NCBI GenBank assembly: GCA_037441725.1
Contig: JBBIRT010000046.1
Coordinates: forward strand, 1 to 22,769
DNA length: 22,769 nt
Source: JBBIRT01 sp037441725
GTDB lineage: Bacteria; Desulfobacterota; BSN033; UBA1163
Reading direction: 5' to 3'
Under the pieces are notes generated by a model. The model had not been told where the DNA came from. It did no database searches and saw only the letters and a program-made list of their open reading frames with translations. The first letter of the stretch is position 1. Every line of letters begins with the position of its first letter. The translations under genes were made by a program, and so were the position numbers. Shown here piece by piece: positions 1 through 7,220 of this stretch.

Positions 1-2
1 AA

Positions 3-350
3 AGAGGACAGAACGGAATTGAGATCAAGGCTCCTATGGGAGCTGAAATCCGTGCTATCCTTTCTGGGAAGGTCCTCTATGCCGATTGGTTCAAAGGGTT
101 TGGAAATATTGTGATCATTGATCATGGAGATCATATCTTCACGGTTTCGGGTTACTGTTCTGAATTATTAAAGAAACCTGGGGAGATGGTCTCCCAAGGG
201 GAGACGATTGCGCTCGTTGGAAGCGCAGGATCATTAAAAGGTCCATGCCTTTACTTTGAGATTCGTCACCATGGGAAGCCTCAAGATCCAATGGAATGGC
301 TATTCCATTTGGATCGAGTCGTTTCCCTCCCAGAAGAGACGAAATATTGA
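3..350 (+). CDS. EnvC-like LytM/M23 domain protein, C-terminal part (5' end outside window)
   Basis: The frame is open from the first bases, so only the C-terminal LytM (M23) domain of a longer protein is present. The fold is recognisable from the NGIEIKAP, VIIDHGD and LYFEIRHHGKP segments. Every position that binds zinc in active LytM enzymes appears changed: the H-x3-D pair reads Q-x3-E, the YAH position reads GYC, and the final HxH reads CLY. Family knowledge says such degenerate domains (EnvC, NlpD) do not cut peptidoglycan but activate amidases in the periplasm during cell division. The next gene, a CtpA protease, starts 26 bp downstream, an order common in proteobacteria. The start and the usual coiled-coil region cannot be seen. 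Confidence 0.85.
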   Translation, partial: RGQNGIEIKAPMGAEIRAILSGKVLYADWFKGFGNIVIIDHGDHIFTVSGYCSELLKKPGEMVSQGETIALVGSAGSLKGPCLYFEIRHHGKPQDPMEWLFHLDRVVSLPEETKY

Positions 351-376
351 GGGAAAGGTGCATGAAGGAGAATACG

Positions 377-1711
377 ATGAATCAATTGAAAAGAATTGGA
401 AATTTGAAAATCATTTTGATCCTCTTTTTAGTTTTTCTCCTGGGAGTCCTCATTGGATCGGGTCAGTATCAGAGGGTCTCAGCCCTTTCCAACAGTACCT
501 TTGAGGAGCTAAAGCTATTCTCAGATGTAATCTACCTCATTCAGAAGGATTATGTGGAAGAGACTAAATCCAAGGATCTGATCTATGGGGCGATCAAAGG
601 GATGCTCGAAACCTTAGATCCCCATTCAGGGTTTATGCCACCGAATGTATTTAAAGAGATGCAGGAAGAGACCAAGGGGCGTTTCGAGGGGTTAGGGATG
701 GAGGTGACCATCAAAGAAGGAATCCTTACAGTCGTTTCTCCGATTGAAGATACCCCTGCCTTTAAAGCAGGGATTTTAGCAGGGGATCAAATCCTTAAGA
801 TTAATGGAGAATTGACTAAGAATCTAACTCTTATGGAGAGCGTGAAGAGATTGCGTGGTCCTAAGGGATCCAAGGTCACGATCACCATCATGCGAGAAGG
901 TTTTACTAAACCACAAGATTTTACTTTGGTTCGGGATGTGATCCCCATTCGGAGTGTCAGATATGAATTACTTGAGAAAAGCTATGGCTATATTCGCCTG
1001 ACCCAATTTCAAGAGAAGACGGACAGCGAATTTGATAAGGCCTTGAAGGCATTAGAGGAAGAGGGTAAGGGAAACCTGAAAGGATTGATTCTCGATCTTC
1101 GGAACAACCCAGGAGGTCTTTTAGATCAGGCCGTCAAGGTGGCAGATCATTTCTTAGAATCAGGGATCATTGTATCCATTGGAGGAAGGAAGGAGGAACA
1201 GAAACAGAAATGGGTTGCCCATCCTGAGGGAACGATCCCGAGATATCCATTGGTTGTCCTTGTCAATGGAGGAAGCGCAAGTGGATCAGAGATTGTGGCA
1301 GGTGCTATTCAGGATCATGGCCGTGGGATCATTGTAGGGACTCAAACCTTTGGAAAGGGCTCGGTTCAAACCATCATTCCCTTGAAGGATGGATCAGGAT
1401 TGAGGTTAACGACAGCAAGGTACTATACACCGAATGGCCGTTCCATTCAGGCCAAAGGGATTACCCCTGATATCATCGTAAAGCCTACACGACCTGAGGA
1501 AGAAAAAGAAGAAACTCCTCCTCATCCCCTGATGGAGAAGGATTTGGAGAGACATCTTATTGAGTTTGAGAAGAGGGCTCCTAAGGAGAAAGAAGAAGCC
1601 AAGAAGGAAGAGGTAAAGGAAAAGAAACCAGTCGATCAACAACTCGAAAGAGCACTTGAACTTCTAAAGAGCTGGGAGATTTTCAAGAAGGTTGCAAAGG
1701 GAGAAAGATAG
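377..1711 (+). CDS. ctpA: S41 carboxyl-terminal processing protease (CtpA)
   Basis: This is a periplasmic serine protease that trims or degrades envelope proteins from the C-terminus. The ATG at 377 is chosen because AAGGAG lies 6 bases before it; an in-frame ATG at 362 is possible. From 377 the product has 444 residues. An N-terminal hydrophobic helix (about 11-27) acts as signal or anchor, a PDZ domain covers about 85-175 and the S41 protease core follows. The catalytic triad can be placed as Ser302 (in GGSASGSE), Lys327 (in FGKGSVQ) and Gln331, with the Ser-Lys spacing of 25 known for this family. The C-terminal tail of about 60 residues is highly charged (Lys/Glu rich). It probably forms an operon with the upstream EnvC-like gene. 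Confidence 0.95.
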   Translation: MNQLKRIGNLKIILILFLVFLLGVLIGSGQYQRVSALSNSTFEELKLFSDVIYLIQKDYVEETKSKDLIYGAIKGMLETLDPHSGFMPPNVFKEMQEETKGRFEGLGMEVTIKEGILTVVSPIEDTPAFKAGILAGDQILKINGELTKNLTLMESVKRLRGPKGSKVTITIMREGFTKPQDFTLVRDVIPIRSVRYELLEKSYGYIRLTQFQEKTDSEFDKALKALEEEGKGNLKGLILDLRNNPGGLLDQAVKVADHFLESGIIVSIGGRKEEQKQKWVAHPEGTIPRYPLVVLVNGGSASGSEIVAGAIQDHGRGIIVGTQTFGKGSVQTIIPLKDGSGLRLTTARYYTPNGRSIQAKGITPDIIVKPTRPEEEKEETPPHPLMEKDLERHLIEFEKRAPKEKEEAKKEEVKEKKPVDQQLERALELLKSWEIFKKVAKGER

Positions 1712-1722
1712 TTCATATCTTA

Positions 1723-1746
1723 TAACTCTACCCTTAACTCTACCCT
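1723..1746 (+). repeat. Perfect tandem 12-bp direct repeat
   Basis: TAACTCTACCCT occurs twice back to back (1723-1734 and 1735-1746), starting 11 bp after the ctpA stop codon. Contiguous direct repeats of 10-12 bp can be paired half-sites for OmpR/PhoB-type regulators, but a simple tandem duplication explains it equally well. The following hydrogenase operon starts about 195 bp downstream. Confidence 0.55.
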
Positions 1747-1830
1747 GAATGAGATAAATCCAAAACATTCCCTCCATTATATTTATCTTAATATGGAGAT
1801 AAGTATTTGATATTATTAAATTATTTTAAC

Positions 1831-1859
1831 TTGTGAAATTTTTCATTATATGTTATACC
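1831..1859 (+). promoter_or_regulatory. Possible sigma70-type promoter for the hydrogenase operon
   Basis: TTGTGA and TATACC are separated by 17 bp in a very AT-rich gap, 82 bp before the ATG at 1942. Each box matches four of six consensus positions, so this is only the best candidate seen in the 230-bp gap between ctpA and the operon. Confidence 0.3.
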
Positions 1860-1941
1860 ATATCATCTTCCGTTTTAACCTTTACAATTCAATTTGATCA
1901 AAATTTTGAGTTTAACCTCATTTGAAAGAAGGAGGTAAAAA

Positions 1942-4119
1942 ATGTGGCAATTAAGGACCGATGAACTTGCTCAAGCAGAGGCTGCTGTTAAACAGACCCT
2001 TCCCCCCTGTCAGGTAAGATGCCCGATAAAGGAATCAATCCAAAGAACTAATGTGATGATCTCTCTTCTTCCTAATGATCCTGAGAAGGCAAAGGTCGGA
2101 GTTATCCAAATAGGTGATTCCCTTTATGAAAGGAATCCATTTTTTACAATATGCGGTTATATATGTGGGATCTGTGAGAAGGATTGTAATTATAAATCAA
2201 AGGGTGGTGCGATTAAAAGACGTCTTTTAAAGAAATTCCTCTCGGATTGGTATACCCCTTATTTGAATGAGAAAAAGCCCCTTAATGTTAAGAAGGACAG
2301 GGAACCTGTTGCTGTATTAGGAGGTGGACCTGCAGGCCTCTTCTGTGCGTGGGAGCTAAGCAAGAAGGGTTATCAGGTGACCCTATTCTGTAACCCTTCA
2401 AAATTGGGGGGGGCCTTACGATACATTCCCAAATATAGATTACCGAGAGAGGTGCTAAACTCAGCTGTGAAGAACCTCGTTAGGATTGGAGGGATTAAAC
2501 TTGAGGAAGAAGTGAAGGTGAATGGAGAAGATGTGGTCTCAAGGCTTGAGGCCAGGGGATTCAAGGCAATCTTTATTGCCACGGGTACTCCTCAACCCAG
2601 GCCCCTTACATTTGGAATGATGCCAGTAGATTGGCATGGCCTTGAAAACATTGAATATGGTCTCCATTTTTTATTTAAGGTTTCTCAGGAGATGTTGCCT
2701 TTAGATCATTTTAAAAACAAAAGGGTGATTGTAATCGGTGGTGGAAATGTGGCTTTGGATGCGGCAAGGACTGCAGTGAGATTGGGGGGCCAGGTGACCC
2801 TTGTTTGTATTGAGACCTGGGATAAGAGTTCCCGAGATGGGATTCCTGCAGATCCAGAAGAGATAGAAGGGGCAGAGCAAGAAGGCGTGAGGTTTGTATA
2901 TTCAAGAGGGGTTAGGAGCATCCTTGGTGAAGAGGGAAAGTTTAAAAAGATTGATTGTCCAAGATGTATCGCAGTTTTTGATGAGAAGGGTTTTAATCCC
3001 AAATTTGATCCTTCTGATTCAATAGAGATAGAAGGGGATGTGCTTCTCATCACGATCGGTCAGATGTGGGATCGGTCCCTTCTCCAGAATGCAGGTCTTT
3101 TTGACGAAAGTGGGAGGCTTGCGGTCAATCCATTCACCCGTCAGAGTATTAAAAGAAAGAATGTGTTTGTTGGGGGAGATGTGAGAAGGGTGGGTTTCAT
3201 GGTAGATGCAATGGCAGAGGGTAGGGAGGCTGCAGATTTTATAGACCGGTATTTAAGGGGGGTGAGCCTTGCAAAATGGCTTGTTACCTATGAGGGAAGT
3301 GGTCTCCCACTCAGACCTTCATTTAAGACGGAACCTCTTTTGAAGTGGAAATCCCCTGATCAGAGAATGAATTTTGAGGTATATGAAATTGGGTTAACCC
3401 TTGAAGAGGCTATTAAAGAGGCAAGGAGGTGTTTAGAATGTGGACCCTGTATCTCCTGTAAGGCTTGTGTGGCTGTCAATATCCAATCCGAATTACCGAT
3501 TGTGGAGGTGGATGATAATCTATGCAGTGGGTGTAGCATCTGTGTGACAGCCTGTAATTATGGGACTGCCTTCCTGAGGGAAGTCCCCATTATCTTCGAG
3601 GGAAGGGAGGTAGGGAAAAGGAAGATCTCCTATACCGACCCACTTTTATGTAAGGCCTGTGGGATGTGTATTTCAGCCTGCCCCTCAGGGGCCAGAGGAT
3701 TTGTTCCTGATATCTCATTAGAGAAACAATTAATCGAATCCCCCGTAGGGATTGTCTGCTTTGCATGTAAGTTTGGTTGGGGATATGCTGGGGAACGAAA
3801 GCATTTTGAAAATATAAAGAATTTTATTCCAGTGGTCTGCATCGGCAAGGTAGATGCCATGGATATTCTCCAGGCTTTTCAGAAAGGGTGTGATGGAGTC
3901 ATGCTGTTGGGTTGTGGCGAAGGGGACTGTCATTTTCAGGATGGGAATCTGGAGGCCAGGAAGAGGGTCTACATGCTTCACAAAATTCTTGAGGCATTTG
4001 GCTATGAAAAGGAAAGACTTGAGATTGTAACATCCATCGACCCCCGAGGCGAACGTATTCAGGGACTTATCAATGGATTTGCTGATCGACTCAGGGGACT
4101 TAGTTCTGCTAAAAGGTAG
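1942..4119 (+). CDS. GltD/NfnB-like FAD oxidoreductase fused to ferredoxin and MvhD domains (hydrogenase electron-transfer subunit)
   Basis: This 725-residue cytoplasmic flavoprotein probably carries electrons between the hydrogenase encoded next door and NAD(P)H or another acceptor. An N-terminal GltD-type Fe-S domain has Cys23, 27, 71, 75, 78 and 82. The FAD site is GGGPAG (127-132) and the NAD(P) site GGGN (266-269). Then come a Cys-rich stretch (497-509), two ferredoxin clusters (C528/531/534/538 and C570/573/576/580) and an MvhD (FlpD-like) domain from about 600, with Cys606, 609, 633, 658 and 663. MvhD normally links MvhAG to heterodisulfide reductase, but no HdrABC is present here. The usual second Cys of the CNWC motif is Gly612. 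AGGAGG at 1931-1936 supports the start. The small-subunit gene follows after 11 bp. Domain assignment is firm; the physiological partner is inferred. Confidence 0.9.
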   Translation: MWQLRTDELAQAEAAVKQTLPPCQVRCPIKESIQRTNVMISLLPNDPEKAKVGVIQIGDSLYERNPFFTICGYICGICEKDCNYKSKGGAIKRRLLKKFLSDWYTPYLNEKKPLNVKKDREPVAVLGGGPAGLFCAWELSKKGYQVTLFCNPSKLGGALRYIPKYRLPREVLNSAVKNLVRIGGIKLEEEVKVNGEDVVSRLEARGFKAIFIATGTPQPRPLTFGMMPVDWHGLENIEYGLHFLFKVSQEMLPLDHFKNKRVIVIGGGNVALDAARTAVRLGGQVTLVCIETWDKSSRDGIPADPEEIEGAEQEGVRFVYSRGVRSILGEEGKFKKIDCPRCIAVFDEKGFNPKFDPSDSIEIEGDVLLITIGQMWDRSLLQNAGLFDESGRLAVNPFTRQSIKRKNVFVGGDVRRVGFMVDAMAEGREAADFIDRYLRGVSLAKWLVTYEGSGLPLRPSFKTEPLLKWKSPDQRMNFEVYEIGLTLEEAIKEARRCLECGPCISCKACVAVNIQSELPIVEVDDNLCSGCSICVTACNYGTAFLREVPIIFEGREVGKRKISYTDPLLCKACGMCISACPSGARGFVPDISLEKQLIESPVGIVCFACKFGWGYAGERKHFENIKNFIPVVCIGKVDAMDILQAFQKGCDGVMLLGCGEGDCHFQDGNLEARKRVYMLHKILEAFGYEKERLEIVTSIDPRGERIQGLINGFADRLRGLSSAKR

Positions 4120-4130
4120 GAGGTCATGGA

Positions 4131-5096
4131 ATGGAGAATAAACCAAAGATAGCGATATGTTGGTTTGGTGGTTGTGGGGGTTGTGATGAGGCCATCGTTG
4201 ATCTGAATGAAGACATTCTTAAGGTCGTCAATACATTTGATATCATCCTCTGGCCAGTAGCTCTTGACTTTAAATATCCTGAAATAGAGAGGATGGGGGA
4301 CAAAGAAATCTTGGTCAGTCTGATCAATGGGTCTGTGAGAAACTCTGAACATGAAGAGATTGCCAATCTGTTAAGACACAAATCTCAATATCTGATTGCC
4401 TTTGGTGCATGTGCCTGTTTTGGGGGAACCCCAGGGATGGCCAATCTAACCACGAAAAAGGATATATTCAAATGGGTCTATGAAGAGGCTCCAACTGTGG
4501 TGAACCCTGAAAGAAATCTTCCACAGAAACTTACCATGAAAGGAAGCAATGGGTTATCATTACCAGAATTCTATGAAACAGTACATCCTTTAGGAAAGGT
4601 AGTGGAGGTGGATTACTATCTACCAGGATGCCCTCCACCTCCAGAATTGATCAGAGAAATGGTTGAGGTATTGATCTCTAAGGAGCTACCACCCAAAGGC
4701 ACTACCCTTTCACCTTCCACGGCTTTATGTAATTCTTGTGATAGGAATCAGACAAAACCTGAGCGGCTTGAAATTACCAACATTAAAAGAATCCATGAGA
4801 TTGAGGCAGATCCTGAAAAGTGTTTTCTTGCCCAAGGAGTCATTTGCATGGGACCTGCAACCCGGAAGGGATGTGGAAATGTCTGTATCAATATCAATTT
4901 ACCCTGCAGGGGTTGTTTTGGACCTGTTGAAGGGGTCAAGGAGATGGGGTCGAAGTATCTTTCAGCTTTGGCCTCATTAATGGTGGCTGACAGTGATGAG
5001 GCTCGCAGGAAGATGGTGGATGGAATGGTTGATCTTGTTGGATATTTTTACCGTTTTACCTTGGCTTCTTCACTGCTTCAAAAGAGAAGGAAATAA
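4131..5096 (+). CDS. mvhG: [NiFe] hydrogenase small subunit, MvhG type (group 3)
   Basis: This 321-residue small subunit should carry the Fe-S relay from the NiFe centre to the flavoprotein. The N-terminus starts directly with the proximal-cluster motif (CWFGGCGGCDEA) and has no Tat signal, as expected for a cytoplasmic group 3 enzyme. Other cluster ligands are visible in GACACFGG and LPGCPPPPE. The C-terminal third has a second set of Cys (CNSC, CFLAQGVIC, then GCGNVC, PCRGC) for the medial and distal clusters. AGGAGG (4118-4123) overlaps the TAG of the upstream gene and sits 7 bases before ATG 4131, which suggests translational coupling; the nearer ATG at 4126 is out of frame. FrhG-like subunits are related, but there is no FrhB here. 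Confidence 0.92.
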   Translation: MENKPKIAICWFGGCGGCDEAIVDLNEDILKVVNTFDIILWPVALDFKYPEIERMGDKEILVSLINGSVRNSEHEEIANLLRHKSQYLIAFGACACFGGTPGMANLTTKKDIFKWVYEEAPTVVNPERNLPQKLTMKGSNGLSLPEFYETVHPLGKVVEVDYYLPGCPPPPELIREMVEVLISKELPPKGTTLSPSTALCNSCDRNQTKPERLEITNIKRIHEIEADPEKCFLAQGVICMGPATRKGCGNVCININLPCRGCFGPVEGVKEMGSKYLSALASLMVADSDEARRKMVDGMVDLVGYFYRFTLASSLLQKRRK

Positions 5097-5126
5097 ACCC
5101 TATGAGAAGGAATAGGTTGCTGTTTT

Positions 5127-5144
5127 AAAATGTGGTTACATTTT
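5127..5144. promoter_or_regulatory. 18-bp perfect inverted repeat between mvhG and mvhA
   Basis: AAAATGT and ACATTTT flank a GGTT spacer, giving a 7-bp perfect dyad in the gap of about 110 bp between the two hydrogenase subunit genes. It could be an operator for a dimeric regulator, or an RNA hairpin that affects processing or relative expression. No long T tract follows at terminator distance, and the downstream gene must be transcribed, so a full terminator is unlikely. Confidence 0.4.
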
Positions 5145-5207
5145 TGGGGTTAAAAGATTGCACTAGAATTTCTAACAGGACAAATTGAAAGGAATGAGGT
5201 GAATAAA

Positions 5208-6668
5208 ATGTCAAGGAAGATAACCATCAATCCTGTAACGAGGCTTGAAGGTCATGGGAAAATTGAGGTTTTTCTCAACGAGAAGGGTGAAGTTGAGGAT
5301 GCCTATTTCCAGGTCACCGAACTCAGGGGTTTTGAGAAATTCTGCATTGGAAGACCTGTTGAAGAAATGCCAAGGATCGTACCAAACATCTGTGGGGTCT
5401 GCCCAACCCCCCATAATATAGCCTCTACAAAAGCATTGGATTACATCTTCGGAGTTGCTCCGACCCCAACCGCAAAACTTGTGAGGAAGCTTCAGTTTTG
5501 TGCAAACTATGTTGAGGATCACTACATCCATTTCTTTTTCCTTGCTAGTCCTGACTTTATCATGGGGCCAGAGGCCAATCCAGCGGAGAGGAATATTTTA
5601 GGGGTAATCAATAAGGTAGGACTTGATATTGCTAAACAAGTGATTGAGGTGAGAAGGAGGACAAGGGAGATTATCAAACTCATAGCGAGCAAACCTGCAC
5701 ATCCTGAGGGGGGATTACCCGGAGGGGTTCCAAGAGGTATAAAGGAAGAGGAAAGGGGTTTCATTATCGATACGGCTAATCAATGTGTGGCGTTTGCTCA
5801 ATTTGCCCTTAAACTTTTTAAAGATGAAATCTATGGGAATAAGGATTATCTCGATTTGATCGTAAGCCATCCCTATCACCTCAAAACTTATTATATGGGC
5901 CTGGTGGATGATTACAACAGGCAGAATTATTATGAGGGAATGCTGAGGGTGGTAGATCCAAATGGTAGGGAGGTGGCCTTTTTCCACCCGAGGGACTATA
6001 AGGATTATATTGGAGAGTGGGTTGAACCTTGGACTTACATTCGACTGACCTATTTGAAAAAGTTAGGTTGGAAAGGAATTATCGAAGGAGATGAGACTTC
6101 CCTTTACAGAGTTGGGCCTTTGGCAAGGTATAATGTAGCCGATGGAATGGCAACCCCCCTTGCCCAAAAGGAATATGAATATATGGTCTCTGTCCTTGGA
6201 AAACCCGTCCATCATACCCTAGCCTACCACTGGGCTCGGTTGATTGAGGCCCTTCAGGCAGCCGAGGAGATGCAGAGGATAGCCAATGATCCGATGTTGA
6301 CCGGAAAGGATATCAGGAATATGAATTACCAGTTTACGGGTAAAGGGATAGGATGTGTGGAGGCTTGCAGGGGAGTATTAATACACCATTATGAATCCGA
6401 TGATAGAGGACTTATTACAAAAGTGAATCTTATTGTTGCAACCCAGCATAATGCAGCACCAATAGCACTTTCGGTGAAAAAGGATGCCAACGGTTTTATC
6501 AAGGATGGGGATGTAAAGGAAGGGATGCTCAATAGAGTAGAGATGGCTTTTCGTGCCTATGATCCATGTTTGGGATGTGCGACCCATTCCTTACCCGGGA
6601 ATATGCCCCTGATGATCAATATTCGCAATAGGGAAGGGAAGGTATTGAAAACTCTTATAAGAGATTAA
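5208..6668 (+). CDS. mvhA: [NiFe] hydrogenase large subunit, MvhA type (group 3)
   Basis: This 486-residue catalytic subunit binds the NiFe(CN)2CO centre and splits or makes H2 in the cytoplasm. The two cysteine pairs that bind the centre are Cys62/Cys65 (NICGVCPTPH) and Cys454/Cys457 (DPCLGCATH). The Arg often found before the first pair (RICG) is Asn here. After His460 there is a 26-residue tail; in the family it is cut off after this His once nickel is inserted, and the protease for this lies 15 bp downstream. ATG 5208 is preferred because GAGGTG lies 6 bases before it; GTG 5199, three codons earlier, is an alternative. Similarity to F420-non-reducing Mvh and NAD-linked Hox large subunits is inferred from motifs, not from a search. 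Confidence 0.93.
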   Translation: MSRKITINPVTRLEGHGKIEVFLNEKGEVEDAYFQVTELRGFEKFCIGRPVEEMPRIVPNICGVCPTPHNIASTKALDYIFGVAPTPTAKLVRKLQFCANYVEDHYIHFFFLASPDFIMGPEANPAERNILGVINKVGLDIAKQVIEVRRRTREIIKLIASKPAHPEGGLPGGVPRGIKEEERGFIIDTANQCVAFAQFALKLFKDEIYGNKDYLDLIVSHPYHLKTYYMGLVDDYNRQNYYEGMLRVVDPNGREVAFFHPRDYKDYIGEWVEPWTYIRLTYLKKLGWKGIIEGDETSLYRVGPLARYNVADGMATPLAQKEYEYMVSVLGKPVHHTLAYHWARLIEALQAAEEMQRIANDPMLTGKDIRNMNYQFTGKGIGCVEACRGVLIHHYESDDRGLITKVNLIVATQHNAAPIALSVKKDANGFIKDGDVKEGMLNRVEMAFRAYDPCLGCATHSLPGNMPLMINIRNREGKVLKTLIRD

Positions 6669-6683
6669 CAATTTAAAAAGTCC

Positions 6684-7220
6684 ATGAAGAAAAAAAGGGA
6701 AATAAAAAGATTAGTCATTGGTCTTGGAAATACCATTCTTGGAGATGATGGTGCCGGGATCTATGCGGTGAGGGAATTGAAGGAGAGATACCATAGTGAG
6801 AGGGGTCTTTCTTTTGAGGAGGCCTCCACAGGAGGGATTGGGCTTCTTGACCTCATAGACAATCATGATGAGGTGGTGCTGATTGATGCCATCATCACAG
6901 GAAAGGGACAGCCAGGGCAAATATATCGAATGGAAATCGATGAACTTAGACCTGCAAAGGGTTTAATTGATCCCCATCATCTCGATATCAGAACCGCTTG
7001 TACATTAGGGGAGAGGCTGGGTTATAACATGCCTAAAAAATTTTGGATTTATGCCATTGAGATAGAAGAGGATAAGGTATTTTCAGATCATGTAAGCGAT
7101 GCAGTAAGAAAGGGGATCTTAAACCTTATTAACCAGTTGAGCACAGACCTCTCTTTGCCTCTCCCTCACCAAGATAATGGCCAAAAAGGCTGCGATGAGG
7201 GCCATAGCAGCCCCAAATAA
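6684..7220 (+). CDS. Hydrogenase maturation endopeptidase (HyaD/HybD/HycI family)
   Basis: This 178-residue protease would remove the C-terminal tail of the large subunit encoded just upstream. The family start GLGNTILGDDG is present. The nickel-sensing residues of HybD (Glu16, Asp62, His93) appear to correspond to an acidic residue in the DDG motif (Asp22), Asp68 (LIDA) and His98 or His99 (DPHHLD). It begins 15 bp after mvhA and closes the operon; no strong Shine-Dalgarno sequence is seen. The last 34 codons overlap, in antisense, the 3' end of the MFS gene on the other strand. That region, rich in Ser, Pro and Gln, lies beyond the usual family length of about 150-160 residues, so it may be a non-conserved extension. 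Confidence 0.9.
   Translation: MKKKREIKRLVIGLGNTILGDDGAGIYAVRELKERYHSERGLSFEEASTGGIGLLDLIDNHDEVVLIDAIITGKGQPGQIYRMEIDELRPAKGLIDPHHLDIRTACTLGERLGYNMPKKFWIYAIEIEEDKVFSDHVSDAVRKGILNLINQLSTDLSLPLPHQDNGQKGCDEGHSSPK

Noticed and set aside
296..376. ATG 296 as the start of ctpA
   Set aside because: It would lie within the upstream LytM gene and add residues before the signal helix; the AAGGAG-spaced ATG 377 fits better.
3730..4146. Open frame of 138 codons on the minus strand
   Set aside because: It is antisense to the MvhD domain and the start of mvhG, both of which have strong family motifs and ribosome sites; nothing recognisable in the antisense product.
5199..5207. GTG at 5199 as the start of the hydrogenase large subunit
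   Set aside because: GAGGTG itself looks like the Shine-Dalgarno sequence for ATG 5208, and the family usually starts close to the KITINPVTRLEGHG motif.
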